Assembly (NCBI GenBank): GCA_002887195.1
Contig: PJAB01001224.1
Location: 1-16,209, forward strand
From: Chrysochromulina parva
Taxonomy: Eukaryota > Haptophyta > Prymnesiales > Chrysochromulinaceae
Length of the DNA: 16,209 nt
Direction: 5' to 3'
Part shown: piece by piece, positions 1 through 8,471 of the stretch
Position numbering within the stretch: position 1 is the first letter of the stretch
How the letters are laid out: the number at the start of each line of letters is the position of its first letter
Notes under the pieces: model-generated
The model's input: the letters and a program-made list of their open reading frames with translations, nothing else
What the model was told of the DNA's origin: nothing
Databases searched by the model: none
Program-made: the position numbers and the translations under genes

Positions 1-63
1 CGCCCCCAATGGCATCCTAATCGCCCCCAATGGCATCCTAATCGCCCCCAATGGCATCCTAAT
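1..63. repeat. 21-bp tandem repeat, three copies
   Basis: Three head-to-tail copies of a 21-bp unit (CGCCCCCAATGGCATCCTAAT-like, given here only as its core CCCCCAATGGCATCC) with a partial fourth copy. It lies in what should be the intron upstream of the first visible MCM exon. It grades into CCTCTGAGTACC/CCTCTGAGTGCC decamers by about position 122, so it is probably the upstream part of an intron of the repeat-bodied kind seen throughout the window. Confidence 0.85.
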
Positions 64-157
64 CGCCCCAAATGCCCCCCCCTATGGCCCCCGATGGCCC
101 CCTCTGAGTACCCTCTGAGTGCCATGACGGCGCGTATGTGCCCGGTACGGCGCGCAG

Positions 158-1095
158 CTCGAGTCGCTCATCCGATTGGCCGAGGCGCGAGCTCGAATGG
201 ATCTCCGCTCGGAGGTGACGCGCGAGGACGCGCTCGATGCGGTCGCGGTCGTGCAGGTGCCTCTGATGGGCTCTGATGGCCTCTGATGGCCTCTGATTGC
301 CCCTGATGACCTCTGATGGGCTCTGATGGCCTCTGATGAGCTCTGATGAGCTCTGATGGCCTCTAATGAGCTCCAGACTCAGCGCTCGATGCGGTCGCGG
401 TCGTGCAGGAGACGATCGCGTTCGATACCCTCACAGACCTGTGTGGGGGCACGGAGCAGTTAGGCGGCGGGGGCGGCGGGGGCGGCGGGGGCTTATCCTT
501 CTTCGGCGGCAACGGCAACGGCCACGGCAACAGCAACGGCGCCGGCGCCGGTGGCGGGCAGCCGCGCCCGAGTGCGATGACGTCTAAGAAGGCCTCCCAC
601 CGCGGCGTCTGTAACGACTTTGTGGCCCACCTCGAGCACCGAGAAAGAGAGCGCGAGAGCCCGCTGTGGACGCGCCTCGAGCTCCGAGATGAGTTTCGTC
701 TCTCGCGGCTGCAGGTGGGCAGCTGATTGCCCCTGATTGCCCCTGATGACGCGCCTCGAGCTCCGAGATGAGTTTCGTCTCTCGCGGCTGCAGGTGGGCG
801 GCTGATTGCCCCTGATTGCCCCTGAGGATCACCTGATTGCCACTGATTTCCACTGATTGCCCCTGATCGCCCATGAGGATGCCTGAACCCCTCCTCTCGC
901 GCCCACCACGGCGCCCGATGCCCGCAGAACTCGCGCGACACTGTCGACGAGCTCATCGACGCCATCAACTGGGACGGCCGGCTCCTCCAGCGTGCGGGCG
1001 GCTTCGTCCTCGCGAGCTCAAAGATGCGCATGCCGCTCAGCAGCCAGAACGCGGCCGGCTCGGCGTCCCAGGCTCCGAGCAGCTGCAGGCCCTAA
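158..1095 (+). CDS. MCM helicase C-terminus (MCM8-like), 3 exons, 5' partial
   Basis: C-terminal part of an MCM-family DNA helicase. Exons are 158-256, 409-714 and 928-1095, all in phase 0, giving about 190 residues to a TAA stop. The first exon reads [16 protein letters not shown] and continues into a TREDA motif, which matches the conserved AAA-lid region of MCM proteins (arginine- and glutamate-rich helices after sensor 2). The second exon has a ten-glycine run and an SKK-containing linker. Exon 3 ([16 protein letters not shown], then GGFVL) looks like the winged-helix end of MCM8-type proteins, which act in homologous recombination and replication repair. MCM8 rather than MCM2-7 is inferred from this tail layout only. 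The 5' part lies outside the window. The preceding acceptor at 156-157 ends in ACGGCGCGCAG, so the missing upstream exon may end with the same bases. Confidence 0.72.
257..408 (+). other. Repeat-bodied intron flanked by 27-bp exon duplication
   Basis: This 152-nt intron of the MCM gene starts GTGCCTCTGATGG directly after exon 158-256 and ends GTCGTGCAG. The 27 bases at 230-256 (end of the exon) are repeated exactly at 382-408 (end of the intron), and the offset of 152 equals the intron length. The donor comes from the insert and the acceptor from the duplicated exon copy. The body is about ten decamers of the CTCTGATGG type. Confidence 0.85.
463..491 (+). repeat. GGC/GGGGGC tract coding for polyglycine
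   Basis: A run of GGCGGGGGC units inside MCM exon 2, encoding ten consecutive glycines between the AAA-lid region and the putative winged helix. The runs of five guanines on the coding strand could form a G-quadruplex. It most likely encodes a flexible linker. Confidence 0.8.
715..927 (+). other. MCM intron containing a 79-bp tandem duplication with 46 bp of exon
   Basis: The last MCM intron is 213 nt (donor GTGGGC at 715, acceptor CCCGCAG ending 927). The last 46 bases of exon 2 (669-714) recur exactly at 748-793. The bases after each copy (GTGGGCAGCTGATTGCC and GTGGGCGGCTGATTGCC) are also near-identical. Splicing at the second copy (793/794) would read quickly into a stop, so the functional acceptor is probably the one at 927, which restores the winged-helix frame. 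Confidence 0.7.
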
Positions 1096-1975
1096 TTTGG
1101 CAGCAGCGTTAAGCCGATTAACGAGCAGTTAACGAGGCAGCAGCCCTGCACATAGGAAAGTTTGCTTTTGGTGGTCGGACCATACCTATACACGCACGCA
1201 CCCTAGGGCCTCAACGTGGTGACCCGAACGCGATGGGCGTGTACTAGCTACTACGGTACCGCAGGTACAGTACAGTCTGCAGTGCGTGCACACTAACTAG
1301 ACCCCCTTAGTAAGAACCCACACCTCGAACCCCGCTTTCCCGACGGGGGGTGGGTTCGGGTTGAGGGTTGGGAGGTCTTTCGTTTTCGTGTTGTTGTTGT
1401 GGCAGGTGTAGGACGTCATGGCCACTCCCTTCGACAAGCGGAGTGGCGAGTGTCATGGGGAATCTGCCGGCTTTCGGGCAGGCGCTTCGCACATAGTCAG
1501 CGATTGTTAGTGGCAAGTCAAGGTGGTCGTGCAGGGCTCCGGATTCTTTTATTGTTTGTGATTTGTCGTGCGCGCGCTGGCCGCTGCGTGGGGAAGTCCC
1601 CATGCTGCGTTTTCGAGAAGAAGCTCGAGGGCATCCTTGAAGTTGGAGCTCGTCGTTGAGGCCGAGCGTGATGGTGGCCGCCGTTCGGCGAGAGTCGGGC
1701 TGTGAGAGGGGTGGACTCGTGGCGATCCGAAGAAGGTCTCTAGGACCATAAAAAACCCAAGAAGAAGGGTTTTCGCAGCCCTGCACATACCCGCAAAAAC
1801 TTGGCATTTCGGAAAGTTGGGCGCATCAAAAAGTTTTGCGCTGATGGACCAACCATCAATAAGTTTTCGGGGGCTTAGACTTGTTTCGCACGTCCCCTAG
1901 TATCAGTGTTTCGTTGTTTCCTCTTGCATCAGCCGAGTCGGGCTGGTCGGGGTTTAGCCTATCAGCGAATCAGCG
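1096..1975. other. Unassigned region between MCM and membrane-protein genes
   Basis: No gene recognised. The region is less GC-rich than its surroundings and lacks the CTCTGATGAC decamers. It contains a 15-bp direct repeat (GCAGCCCTGCACATA at 1140-1154 and 1775-1789). It also has a perfect 8-bp hairpin stem (GCCACTCC at 1421-1428 with GGAGTGGC at 1440-1447) and a run of TTG triplets near 1390. Minus-strand open frames at 1307-1807 and 1549-1788 overlap each other in different frames and show no recognisable domain, so I do not call them. It probably holds the MCM 3' UTR and the promoter/5' UTR of the downstream gene. Confidence 0.5.
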
Positions 1976-2896
1976 TTGCGTCTGGCGGATTCAACAACAC
2001 AGCACTTTTGCGCTCTAAAAAACGCCGAGGCTGCAATGTTTTCTTCTCGATTTATTTACATAATGCCGTCTCTCGATAAATCTCTTCATAAATCTTCACA
2101 CGGATTCTCATCAGCGAGAAAAACCGACCTACGGTCGTGCCGACGCGTGATGCCAGGGCTCAGCTCGACGAAGAAGGCGCAAGTTGTCCCGATGAATCCC
2201 GACTCGAACGATGCCCAGAGCCAGAATAATGTGGCGAATCCCGAAGTGCAACCCATCGGTTTCATCGAAGCTCTCCTGGTGTTGGCGAGGGGCGATTACA
2301 TGCTGCTGTCGGAAAAGCAGAAGAAGGAAACCATGCAAGACAACTTGACCAACAATTATGTGAACGTTGGAGTGATGTCCGCCTTGCTGCTCGGTATGGT
2401 GGATATAACCTCTGATGGCGTCGGTGACAAGATCGTGGAAGCGGTCGGCATGCCGCAGGATGTCTGCGACTACGTGATGGTGTGCCTGAACACCCTCGCC
2501 TTCTTGCTCTTCTTTTTGGCGACGTTGCAATCGCTCATCAATTACATAATTGCAAGCGAGTGCACGAGCTTCGAGGAGACCGAACAGTGGGTTGAGGGCA
2601 TGGGCAACCGCCTCAACTCACACTTCAAGCTCTTTTACGGGGGCTTGGTTTTCTACTTGGCTGGACGGGTTTGGATTTTGTTCTCGATTGTATCTCTCGC
2701 TGTCGCCATTGCGATGCTGGTCGTATGCGTTCTCATCTACCTGGGTGTCGTCTACGAACAGACCAGGAGTGTGCGAGCTCTTTACCAAGCGAAGCACAAT
2801 GTTGGGCAGGGCAACAAGGGGCAACAAGGGGCAACAAGGGCAACACGGGATGAAGGCGACGAGTCGGGCACGAGCAGCGTCACTCCGCGTCCCTAG
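1976..2896 (+). CDS. Multi-pass membrane protein, function unknown, intronless
   Basis: A single open frame of up to 306 residues. Hydrophobic segments lie near residues 128-146, 167-192 and a long one at 217-260 that could be two helices, suggesting three or four membrane spans. The first ~60 residues are coded by AT-richer DNA resembling a leader. The true start may be the ATG at 2036, the one at 2150 (MPGLSST) or the one at 2192 (MNPDSND). The tail is a low-complexity stretch coded by GGGGCAACAA units (2811-2850). It differs from its neighbours in having no intron and lower GC. The frame ends in a TAG inside a duplicated segment (2861-2908), so the 3' end may in reality continue by splicing into the coiled-coil-like segment downstream. 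I do not recognise the family. Confidence 0.6.
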   Translation: MRLADSTTQHFCALKNAEAAMFSSRFIYIMPSLDKSLHKSSHGFSSARKTDLRSCRRVMPGLSSTKKAQVVPMNPDSNDAQSQNNVANPEVQPIGFIEALLVLARGDYMLLSEKQKKETMQDNLTNNYVNVGVMSALLLGMVDITSDGVGDKIVEAVGMPQDVCDYVMVCLNTLAFLLFFLATLQSLINYIIASECTSFEETEQWVEGMGNRLNSHFKLFYGGLVFYLAGRVWILFSIVSLAVAIAMLVVCVLIYLGVVYEQTRSVRALYQAKHNVGQGNKGQQGATRATRDEGDESGTSSVTPRP

Positions 2897-3332
2897 TTAG
2901 GCAGTTGAATGCAGTTTGATCAACGAAGGCGAAGCGCGCGCTCGCGCAAGCTCTGCGACCACCGCGGAGCTTGCGCTGCAGCGCGCCGTCGCAGAGGCAC
3001 TAGCCGTGGATGCTGAGCAAGACGAGGCTCGAGAGGCTGTGGAAGCGCTCGCTGCGGCGGTCGATGCGACGGCTCGGTGCAGGAATAGCGTCACTCCGCG
3101 CGGATGTCGACATCCTGAAAAAGGCTGATAGGCACGTGGCTGTTGGTAACAGTGAAAGGCCACAGCGCACAGGCACAGCTGAGTCCTGAGACGCGGTGAG
3201 TCGTGCACGAGCAGCGTCACTCTGCGTCCCTAATATGGCAGTTGAGAAGGCGATGAGTCGTGCAGGAACAGCGTCACTCCGCGCGGATGTCGACATCCTG
3301 AAAGGCCACACCGCACAGGCACAGCTGAGTCC
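2861..3332 (+). repeat. Three interleaved direct duplications
   Basis: Segment C (2861-2908) recurs at 3198-3245 with about five mismatches in 48 bases. Segment A (3077-3120) recurs at 3260-3303 with one mismatch in 44. Segment B (3153-3186) recurs at 3299-3332 with one mismatch in 34. In the second set A and B are contiguous through a shared TGAAA. In the first they are separated by about 32 bases ending in TAACAG. The second set therefore looks like the uninterrupted form and the first like an interrupted copy. Confidence 0.8.
2916..3128 (+). other. Coiled-coil-like coding segment without an ATG start
   Basis: An open stretch rich in A, E and Q (for example ELALQRAVAEALAVDAEQDE) that reads like an amphipathic helix. 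It has no in-frame ATG upstream and follows a TAG, but AATGCAG just before it could be a splice acceptor. It may be a 3' exon of the upstream membrane-protein gene. A second open segment at 3196-3576 carries the same LRADVDILK motif in a cleaner context. Neither can be placed in a firm gene model from sequence alone. Confidence 0.3.
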
Positions 3333-3699
3333 GCTGTCCGGAGACGATGAGAGAATAAAAGTGGCTTACGACGTTGTGTCGAACGCCGTTCCACCTTGTC
3401 CGCGTGTCGTGTGCGACGCACCCCCCGACCGTGCTAAACACCGCACTCCTCGTACCGTACTCATATCATGTGGGTCATGGCCTTTCATGGCATGTGGTAC
3501 TACCGTACCAGCAGAGGTGACAGGTGTGCACCCCTCTCACGTCGCTCTCGACAGCTACACGACTCGACTGATGTGACTATACCACCGGCGGTCAGGCGTC
3601 CACAGCGATGTGCGCGGCTTCCGTCCTCCTCGGCACTATCTCTCCCTTAGATCTCGTCTCCCATATCTGATCTCCCTTAGATCTTCCGACAGAGCCGAG
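3333..3699. other. Region between convergent genes
   Basis: Nothing recognisable beyond probable 3' UTRs. It contains a short imperfect repeat of CCCTTAGATCT (near 3646 and 3674). Open frames here are short and have no recognisable domain. Confidence 0.4.
3354..3359 (+). terminator. Possible polyadenylation signal AATAAA
   Basis: The canonical hexamer AATAAA lies about 450 bases after the membrane-protein stop and just after the last open coding-like segment. It is the only one in an obvious 3' position on this strand. It is weak evidence on its own, because algal genes often use other signals. Confidence 0.3.
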
Positions 3700-3832
3700 T
3701 CCAACCGCCCAAATGTAAGGCGCATGCAAGTGCTCAGCACGATGCGGATCTGGAGTCGATTCCAACCGCCCAAATATAAGGCGCATGCAAGTGCTCAGCA
3801 CGACGCGGATCTGGAGTCGAGTCCAACCGCCC
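3700..3832. repeat. 61-bp tandem repeat carrying the GCATGCAAGTGCTCAGCAC module
   Basis: Two full copies and a partial third with period 61, starting at 3700, 3761 and 3822. Each full copy contains TCCAACCGCCCAAAT, GCATGCAAGTGCTCAGCAC and GCGGATCTGGAGTCGA, with only a few substitutions between copies. It lies in the 3' region of the minus-strand SET gene. The central 19-mer also occurs in introns and in an exon of other parts of the window. Confidence 0.88.
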
Positions 3833-3839
3833 GACGTTC

Positions 3840-3930
3840 TCAGCCATCAGCCCTCCTTCTCGGGGGGCTCCATTGCCACACTCCCCAATTAGGATCAGCC
3901 ATCAGCCCTCCTCGGGGGGCTCCAAAACCG
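3840..3930. repeat. Imperfect duplication of a ~32-bp segment at the SET gene 3' end
   Basis: TCAGCCATCAGCCCTCCT followed by CGGGGGGCTCCA occurs near 3839-3871 and again near 3895-3926, with a 3-base difference. On the minus strand this places two copies of the codons before the predicted TGA. The spacer between them contains CCAATTAGG. This is the same exon-duplication habit as at the introns upstream, so the stop codon used is uncertain. Confidence 0.6.
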
Positions 3931-6821
3931 CGCTCGTGGCCGAGCTTGAAGTCGAGCGCGGTCGCTTGCACGGAAGCAGGCGTGATTGCATGCATGATTG
4001 CATGCATGACTGCATGCACGTGTGGACGCCGTGCGTCCCCGCACATGCCTCGCACACCTCCGTGGCATGGTCCCTAATGAGGAAATCGTCCGCTGCGCGG
4101 CTGAGCTCCGCGTCGTGCTGAGCACTTGCATGCGCCTCGCAGAGCCGCGCGAGCGCCTCGCGGCTCAGGATGGCCGAGGCGTCGTGCTGAGCACTTGCAT
4201 GCGCCTCGCGGCTCAAGATGGCCGAGGCGCGGCGCTCACCGGCCGCCCGAGGTGCGATCTCGCGAGGTGCGATCTCGCGGCTCAGGATGGCCGAGGCGCG
4301 GCGCTCCCTAATTAGGATGGCCGAGGCGCGGCGCTCACCGGGCGTGATGAGCTCGCTTGAGCACGGGCCGAGATGGTGCTTACCTGATGAAGGAGGCAAT
4401 TAGGAGGTCATCAGAGGCTATCAGAGTCCATTTGAGGCATTTAGGCGCCATCAGAGGCCATCAGAGTCCATCGGAGGTCAGGTGCGGTGGCAATCTGAGC
4501 ACGGGCCGAGATTGGGTCGAGATTGGAACTTACTCAAAGTGCACCCAGGGGTCTGGCATTGGCCCGGCACGACCCAAAACACCTCAACACCCTCGAGCAG
4601 CGATGACGTGGCGCGGGCCTTGGTGCGGGGTTTGGCCGCTTCTGGGGCGACACCGCGCTTTCCATATTTGGTAGGCGCGCCCAGAGGGTTTCGTCGCTTG
4701 CGGGGTGAGTTTGGGGACGTGGGCAGCTGCTTGCGGGCGAGGATGAGCTTCTGCCAGTCGCGCACAAGCACAATCTCGTCCTCATCTGGTCCAATCTCGT
4801 CCTCATCTGGTCCAATCTCGTCCTCATCTGGAGCGATCTCGCGAGGTGGTGCGATCTCGCGAGGCGCGATCTCGCGAGGTGCGATCTCGCGAGATGGACG
4901 TCCCACACGGAGCTCACCGGCCTCCCACTGGCCCCGTGCTTCGTCAACGGCGTGGCAGCGACCGCGCCTCGTGAGCACCTGCGTAATCAGAGGCGTAATC
5001 AGAGGCAATCAGAGGTCATTAGAGAGGTCATCAGTGCGTCTCGTGAGCACCTGCCCGACGAGGCGTAATCAGAGGCAATCAATCATAGTCCATTATAGGT
5101 CATCATCGGCAGTCAGAAGCAATCAGAGGCACTCAGAGTCCATTATAGGCCATCAGAGACCCATCACCAGTGTCCCAGATGAGCGTTCAGATCAGAGGGA
5201 CATCTTCTCAAGCATGGGGATTCCTTCTCACCTGCCGCCGGATGGGTTGCATGTCGGGGTGCCACCAGCCAGGGACGCGCGTCGGCCACGTGGCCCGAGA
5301 TTGCACCTCGTCCGAGTACTCCTCGAGAGGCACACGCACCTGATGAGGGGCGCAATCAGACGCGCTCGGAGGCGCGCATGCATTCGAGAGGCGCGCATGC
5401 ATGCATGCATACCGAGGGCAGCGGCTGGGTGAAGTCCACGGTGCTGTACGTGCGGTGGTACGCACTGCCGTACGTCGCAGTGAGTTCCTCGTCGAGATTG
5501 TAGCTCTCGCCTGATGAGGGATGCAGTCAGTGGTACTCATCAGTGGCATTTCATGTCAAACCATGGTAATTAATGGCACTAGGTGGCACTCAGTGGCACT
5601 CAGTGGCACTCGGTGGCAATCAGTGGCGATCGACAGTGGCAATCAGTGGCTCACGTAGCGTGACGAACCACAGCTGATGAGGGAGACAATCAGTGGCAAT
5701 CAGTGGCTCACGTAGCGTGACGAACCACAGCTGCTTCTCCGTCACCTCCGGATACTCGATGGCAAATGTCTCCCAATGGGCCAGAGCAGATGGATCGGGC
5801 TGCTGCGCGGCCGGCAGCACGCGCAGCTGCATGCATTGCAGCTCGAGCGAGCTGGTTTCGTCACGTAACGGCTCGTTGATGCAGCCCGCTGCGTACGCGG
5901 CGTCCTCAAAGATTGGGTGAGCGTTTACGAGCACGTGGCTGATAAGGGAGGCAATCAGTGGCTGGTGAGTGAGGCAATCAGTGGCTGATTAGGGAGGCAA
6001 TCCGTGGCTGATGAAGAATACACTCAGTGGTCATCAGGCGCGTGCCATTTGAGGCCATCCGTGGCTGATGAGGGAGGCAATCCGTGGCCATCAGGCGCGT
6101 GCCATTTGAGGCTCCGCCGAAACGACGCGCAGTGGGTAGCAAAGTGACGATCCGTATGCTGGTGCCACCGATGTGCGGCGAGGACCGCGAAGACGTGAGT
6201 AGGCATGTGGAGCAGCCTGGTCGTCGCGCGCTTGAGAAGATAGACGCAGGTCTCGCGGTCGACTGGCCGGCTCTCGCCTTGCTTGCAGCTCGCCTGCCGC
6301 ACGCTCGCATCGAGACTGACTTGAAGTACGACGTCCTCCGCCGCCAGCCGCTCGCCTTCGGGCACGCACTCGGCGGCGACGGACTCGACGTAGGCGCCGT
6401 TGACGGCCCACGCAGTTCCTGGCGGTGGAGCCCGCATCTGCTCAAACGGGAACGCCACGAAATCGCCTGCTCGACGCGGGTGCACAGCCCATCGCACGTG
6501 AGCATACGAAGCACGAGGCTAGGCGTTGGAGCGGGTGTCGAACACCGGGTGAGCACCTTTGAGTATGCGCACAAAGATGTCTACCTCCTGCTGGCTGTTG
6601 AGCTCCGTCTCGCGGCCAAGCAATGGCAATGCGATCGGATGCTTCGGCGCGCTCCAATCCACGTTGCTATTCTCTCGGGGCTGCAGCCCGTAGCCAGCGA
6701 TGCTCGATTGGCACACGCGCACCTCGTCCCAGGCCCAGCCGCCGTCACCGGCCACCTTTCTGGGGCACACGATGCTTACAGTCTGCTCGGATACATCATC
6801 GATCGCAAGCACTATCGGCAT
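3902..6821 (-). CDS. SET-domain protein (putative lysine methyltransferase), multi-exon
   Basis: Exons supported by frame and splice sites: A 6821-6557, B starting at 6466 (3' limit unresolved, at least to about 6300), C 5938-5712, D 5510-5413, E 5339-5232, F 4978-4534, G from 4383 (open to a TGA at 3902). Exon A carries a SET-like start (VRVCQSSIAGYGL, then ALPLLGRET). C has AAYAAGCINEP, and the C/D junction gives LWFVTLRESYNLDEELTATYG, matching the SET C-terminal EEL-x3-YG signature. SET enzymes transfer methyl groups from S-adenosylmethionine to lysine. E and F add a tryptophan-rich segment, acidic and basic repeats, then a Cys/His cluster (CQTPGCTL joined to SKHHLGPC) that may bind zinc. 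ATG 6821 is preceded by CACAG, so upstream exons are possible. G is repeat-rich and its true 3' structure is uncertain. Confidence 0.65.
4133..4345. repeat. Repeat cluster in SET exon G
   Basis: Repeated GCTCAGGATGGCCGAGGCG units (four to five copies) are interleaved with two GCATGCAAGTGCTCAGCAC modules (minus strand; near 4118-4136 and 4182-4200) and GCGATCTCGCGAGGT units. On the minus strand the whole stretch stays open, encoding ERRASAILSRE and REIAP repeats. It is either a coding expansion or a set of duplications of the intron-forming kind that remain in frame. Confidence 0.75.
4384..4533 (-). other. Repeat-bodied intron with duplicated exon start (SET F/G)
   Basis: This 150-nt intron has a strong donor (GTAAGT) and an acceptor CCTTCATCAG. 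The exon after the intron begins GTAAG and carries CTCGGCCCGTGCTCA. The intron begins GTAAG and carries the same CTCGGCCCGTGCTCA, with extra bases between. The donor therefore lies in the duplicated exon sequence and the acceptor in the insert. The body holds CTCTGATGRC-type decamers. Confidence 0.75.
4771..4893 (-). repeat. Coding repeats DEDEIGP and REIAP in SET exon F
   Basis: Three 21-bp units (4771-4830) encode DEDEIGP, followed on the plus strand by four GCGATCTCGCGAG units (4831-4893) encoding REIAP. The frame is kept. The REIAP unit recurs in exon G at about 4253-4280, across an intron. These are acidic and mixed-charge tandem repeats in a probably disordered region. Confidence 0.85.
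4979..5231 (-). other. Long repeat-bodied intron (SET E/F)
   Basis: A 253-nt intron with donor GTGAGA and acceptor TTACGCAG. CTCGTGAGCACCTGC at the exon F start (about 4968-4982) is repeated inside the intron (about 5041-5055), so the intron again contains a copy of the exon edge. The body is CTCTGATTGCC/CTATAATGG-type decamers. Confidence 0.7.
5340..5412 (-). other. Short intron with CATGCATG tract (SET D/E)
   Basis: A 73-nt intron with donor GTATGC and acceptor CCCCTCATCAG. It contains a GCATGCATGCATGC tract and the sequence GCATGCGCGCCTC twice. The 3' end TTGCGCCCCTCATCAG is the same as in AAA+ gene introns on the other strand. Confidence 0.75.
5511..5711 (-). other. Intron with 43-bp exon-edge duplication (SET C/D)
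   Basis: A 201-nt intron with donor GTGAGCC at 5711 and acceptor ATCCCTCATCAG next to 5510. The exon C end plus the first intron bases (5691-5733) are repeated exactly at 5634-5676, separated by a short TGATTGTCTCCCTCATCAG piece. Splicing as given joins LWFVTL to RESYNLDEEL and completes the SET motif. Confidence 0.75.
5939..6300 (-). other. Poorly resolved intron region (SET B/C)
   Basis: Contains repeated CTCAAATGGCACGCGCCTGATG (two copies, about 6039-6060 and 6091-6112, a run of 22 in all) and several TTGCCTCCCTCATCAG-like ends. The acceptor used is probably CCCTTATCAG next to 5938. The donor is unclear because several phase-compatible GT sites exist, so I give no precise 5' boundary. Confidence 0.45.
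6467..6556 (-). other. 90-nt intron without decamer repeats (SET A/B)
   Basis: Donor GTGCTCACCC and acceptor GTCGAGCAG; removal joins RILK-G to DFVAFPFEQM in frame. The unspliced frame meets a stop inside. It lacks the CTCTGAT decamers, so it may be an older intron. Confidence 0.6.
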
Positions 6822-7103
6822 CTGTGAGGTGTGTGGTCAATGACTGGCCGACGAAGTTGCGGCCGGCCAAGTGCTCGCTTGTTCCCAGCCGTAATGCCGC
6901 GGAATGAGGACGTTACATGTACACCAAGTTTCCATCTCCAAGTTTCGTGATCGTCTCATTGAGTGCCCGCGTTTTGTGCGTTTCTCTTCGACAAGTTCGC
7001 TCGAGGACTGGGCCGCCGGGCCCCCCTCGGTCTCGTACGATGTGATCCGTAACGAGGTACTATGGTGTATCGCGAGTGACTTGCTTGCTTGCTTGCAAGT
7101 GAC
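6822..7103. other. Spacer between JmjC and SET genes
   Basis: 282 bases between the JmjC stop and the predicted SET ATG, both on the minus strand. It should contain the JmjC 3' UTR and the SET promoter/5' UTR, or a missing first SET exon. A short TTGC repeat (7083-7096) is visible. No other signal is recognised. Confidence 0.4.
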
Positions 7104-8413
7104 TCACGACTGTGGCGGCGGACGCGGCATGCGACTCTCCCAGAACGGCTGCCCGTCGCGCCCATGAGGACGCTCAAAGGGCGTTCCTAATTTGGGAGGA
7201 TGGTACCAGTAATTGAGGGCGCAATGCAGCCCGTCGCCCGCCCCGCCGCCGTCCGAGCTGACCTCATGGAACCATCCCGCCGGCAGGTAGAGCATCTGTC
7301 CCGCATGCAGCTCTAGCTCGAGCATGCGAGATTGCGCGAGGAGCGGGAAGCGCTTCTCGCCCTCTCGCGCCGCGATCTCGCGCGCGAGATCGGGGATCTT
7401 GCTGAAGCTCGGCGGAGGCGCGCCGTGATGAGCACCCGGGTGAGCGCCGTCGTGGGCGGCGGCGCTGCCCGCTCGTGCCGCCTCTGCGGCGGCGGCGGCG
7501 GCGGCGCGCTCGCGGTTCGCGTGCTCGCATTTGGCAAGCGCCCTCTTGGCGTTCACAGCCAGCTCCGTCGCGGCGTCGAGTCTCGCCTGAGCTCGCTCGA
7601 GCTCCTTCCTAATTTGGTCCGTCGCCGACCAGATCTGGCCCGAGGCGCCCTCGGCCGCCTCCTCCACCTCGACCCCCGCCATCTCGTCCGCCATCTCGTC
7701 GCTCATCGCTTCGGCGCTCAGGAGACGGCGCTGCGCCTGCCGCTGCGCCCGCATCGCCAGCCTCAATGCCTCGGATAACCTATCCTCAGCCTCGCGTCCG
7801 TCGGCAGTTGTCGACGGCTGTTCTCCCAATAAGGAAGGTGCCCAATTAGGGAAGGTGCCCAATTAGGAAAGGTGCATTCAAACGGTCGGTGGGAGAGCAC
7901 TCGGCAGTCAATAGGGCTCCGAGGCACTCAGAGTCCATCAGTGGCCATCAGTGGCAATCAGAGTCCATCGGTGGCCATCCGAGGCGCTCAGAGGCACTCA
8001 GAGGTCATCAGAGGCACTCAGAAGCCATCAGTGGCCATCAATAGCCATCAGCAGCCTTCAGCAGCAGCACACACATGCCCCACGTAATTGATCCGCCCAT
8101 TAGAGTGCACCTTCCTAATCCGGCCGTGCGTGTACATGCGGTGCGCGTCCGCGGGGGAGAACAGGCGGAAGCGTTTTCGACCTCGGAGGAGCACATACCT
8201 GTGGGGAGAAGGCGCCGTGGTGAGCACTTGCATGCTGAGGGAAACGTTTTCGACCTCGGAGGAGCACATACCTGCGGGGGAGAGGGCGCCGTGGTGAGCA
8301 CTTGCATGCTGGGGCGAGCCTACTCGGCAAGCGTTGGCCCCTCAGAGGCACTCATCAGATGCAATCAAAGGTCATCAGAGGTCATCAGAGGTCTTCAGAG
8401 GTCCTCAGAGGTC

Positions 8414-8471
<58 letters not shown>

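Noticed and set aside
363..1031. Minus-strand frame of 222 codons with a polyproline run
   Set aside because: It is the antisense shadow of MCM exon 2 and its intron. The proline run mirrors the GGC tract, and no domain is visible.
1307..1807. Minus-strand frames of 166 and 79 codons
   Set aside because: Two overlapping frames with no domain and no splice or context support. Kept as unassigned region.
5380..5412. CATGCATG tract as an RY-type promoter element
   Set aside because: It is inside a spliced interval of the SET gene, and a similar tract occurs at 3985-4020. Simple repeat expansion explains it.
6084..6827. Plus-strand frame of 247 codons
   Set aside because: Antisense to SET exons A and B, which carry recognisable SET motifs and consistent splice sites.
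7332..7778. Plus-strand frame of 148 codons
   Set aside because: Antisense to the alanine/arginine-rich JmjC insertion; GC-rich DNA leaves many open frames.
8417..8469. GA run as a regulatory GAGA element
   Set aside because: It lies inside an intron, is a pure microsatellite and has no promoter context.
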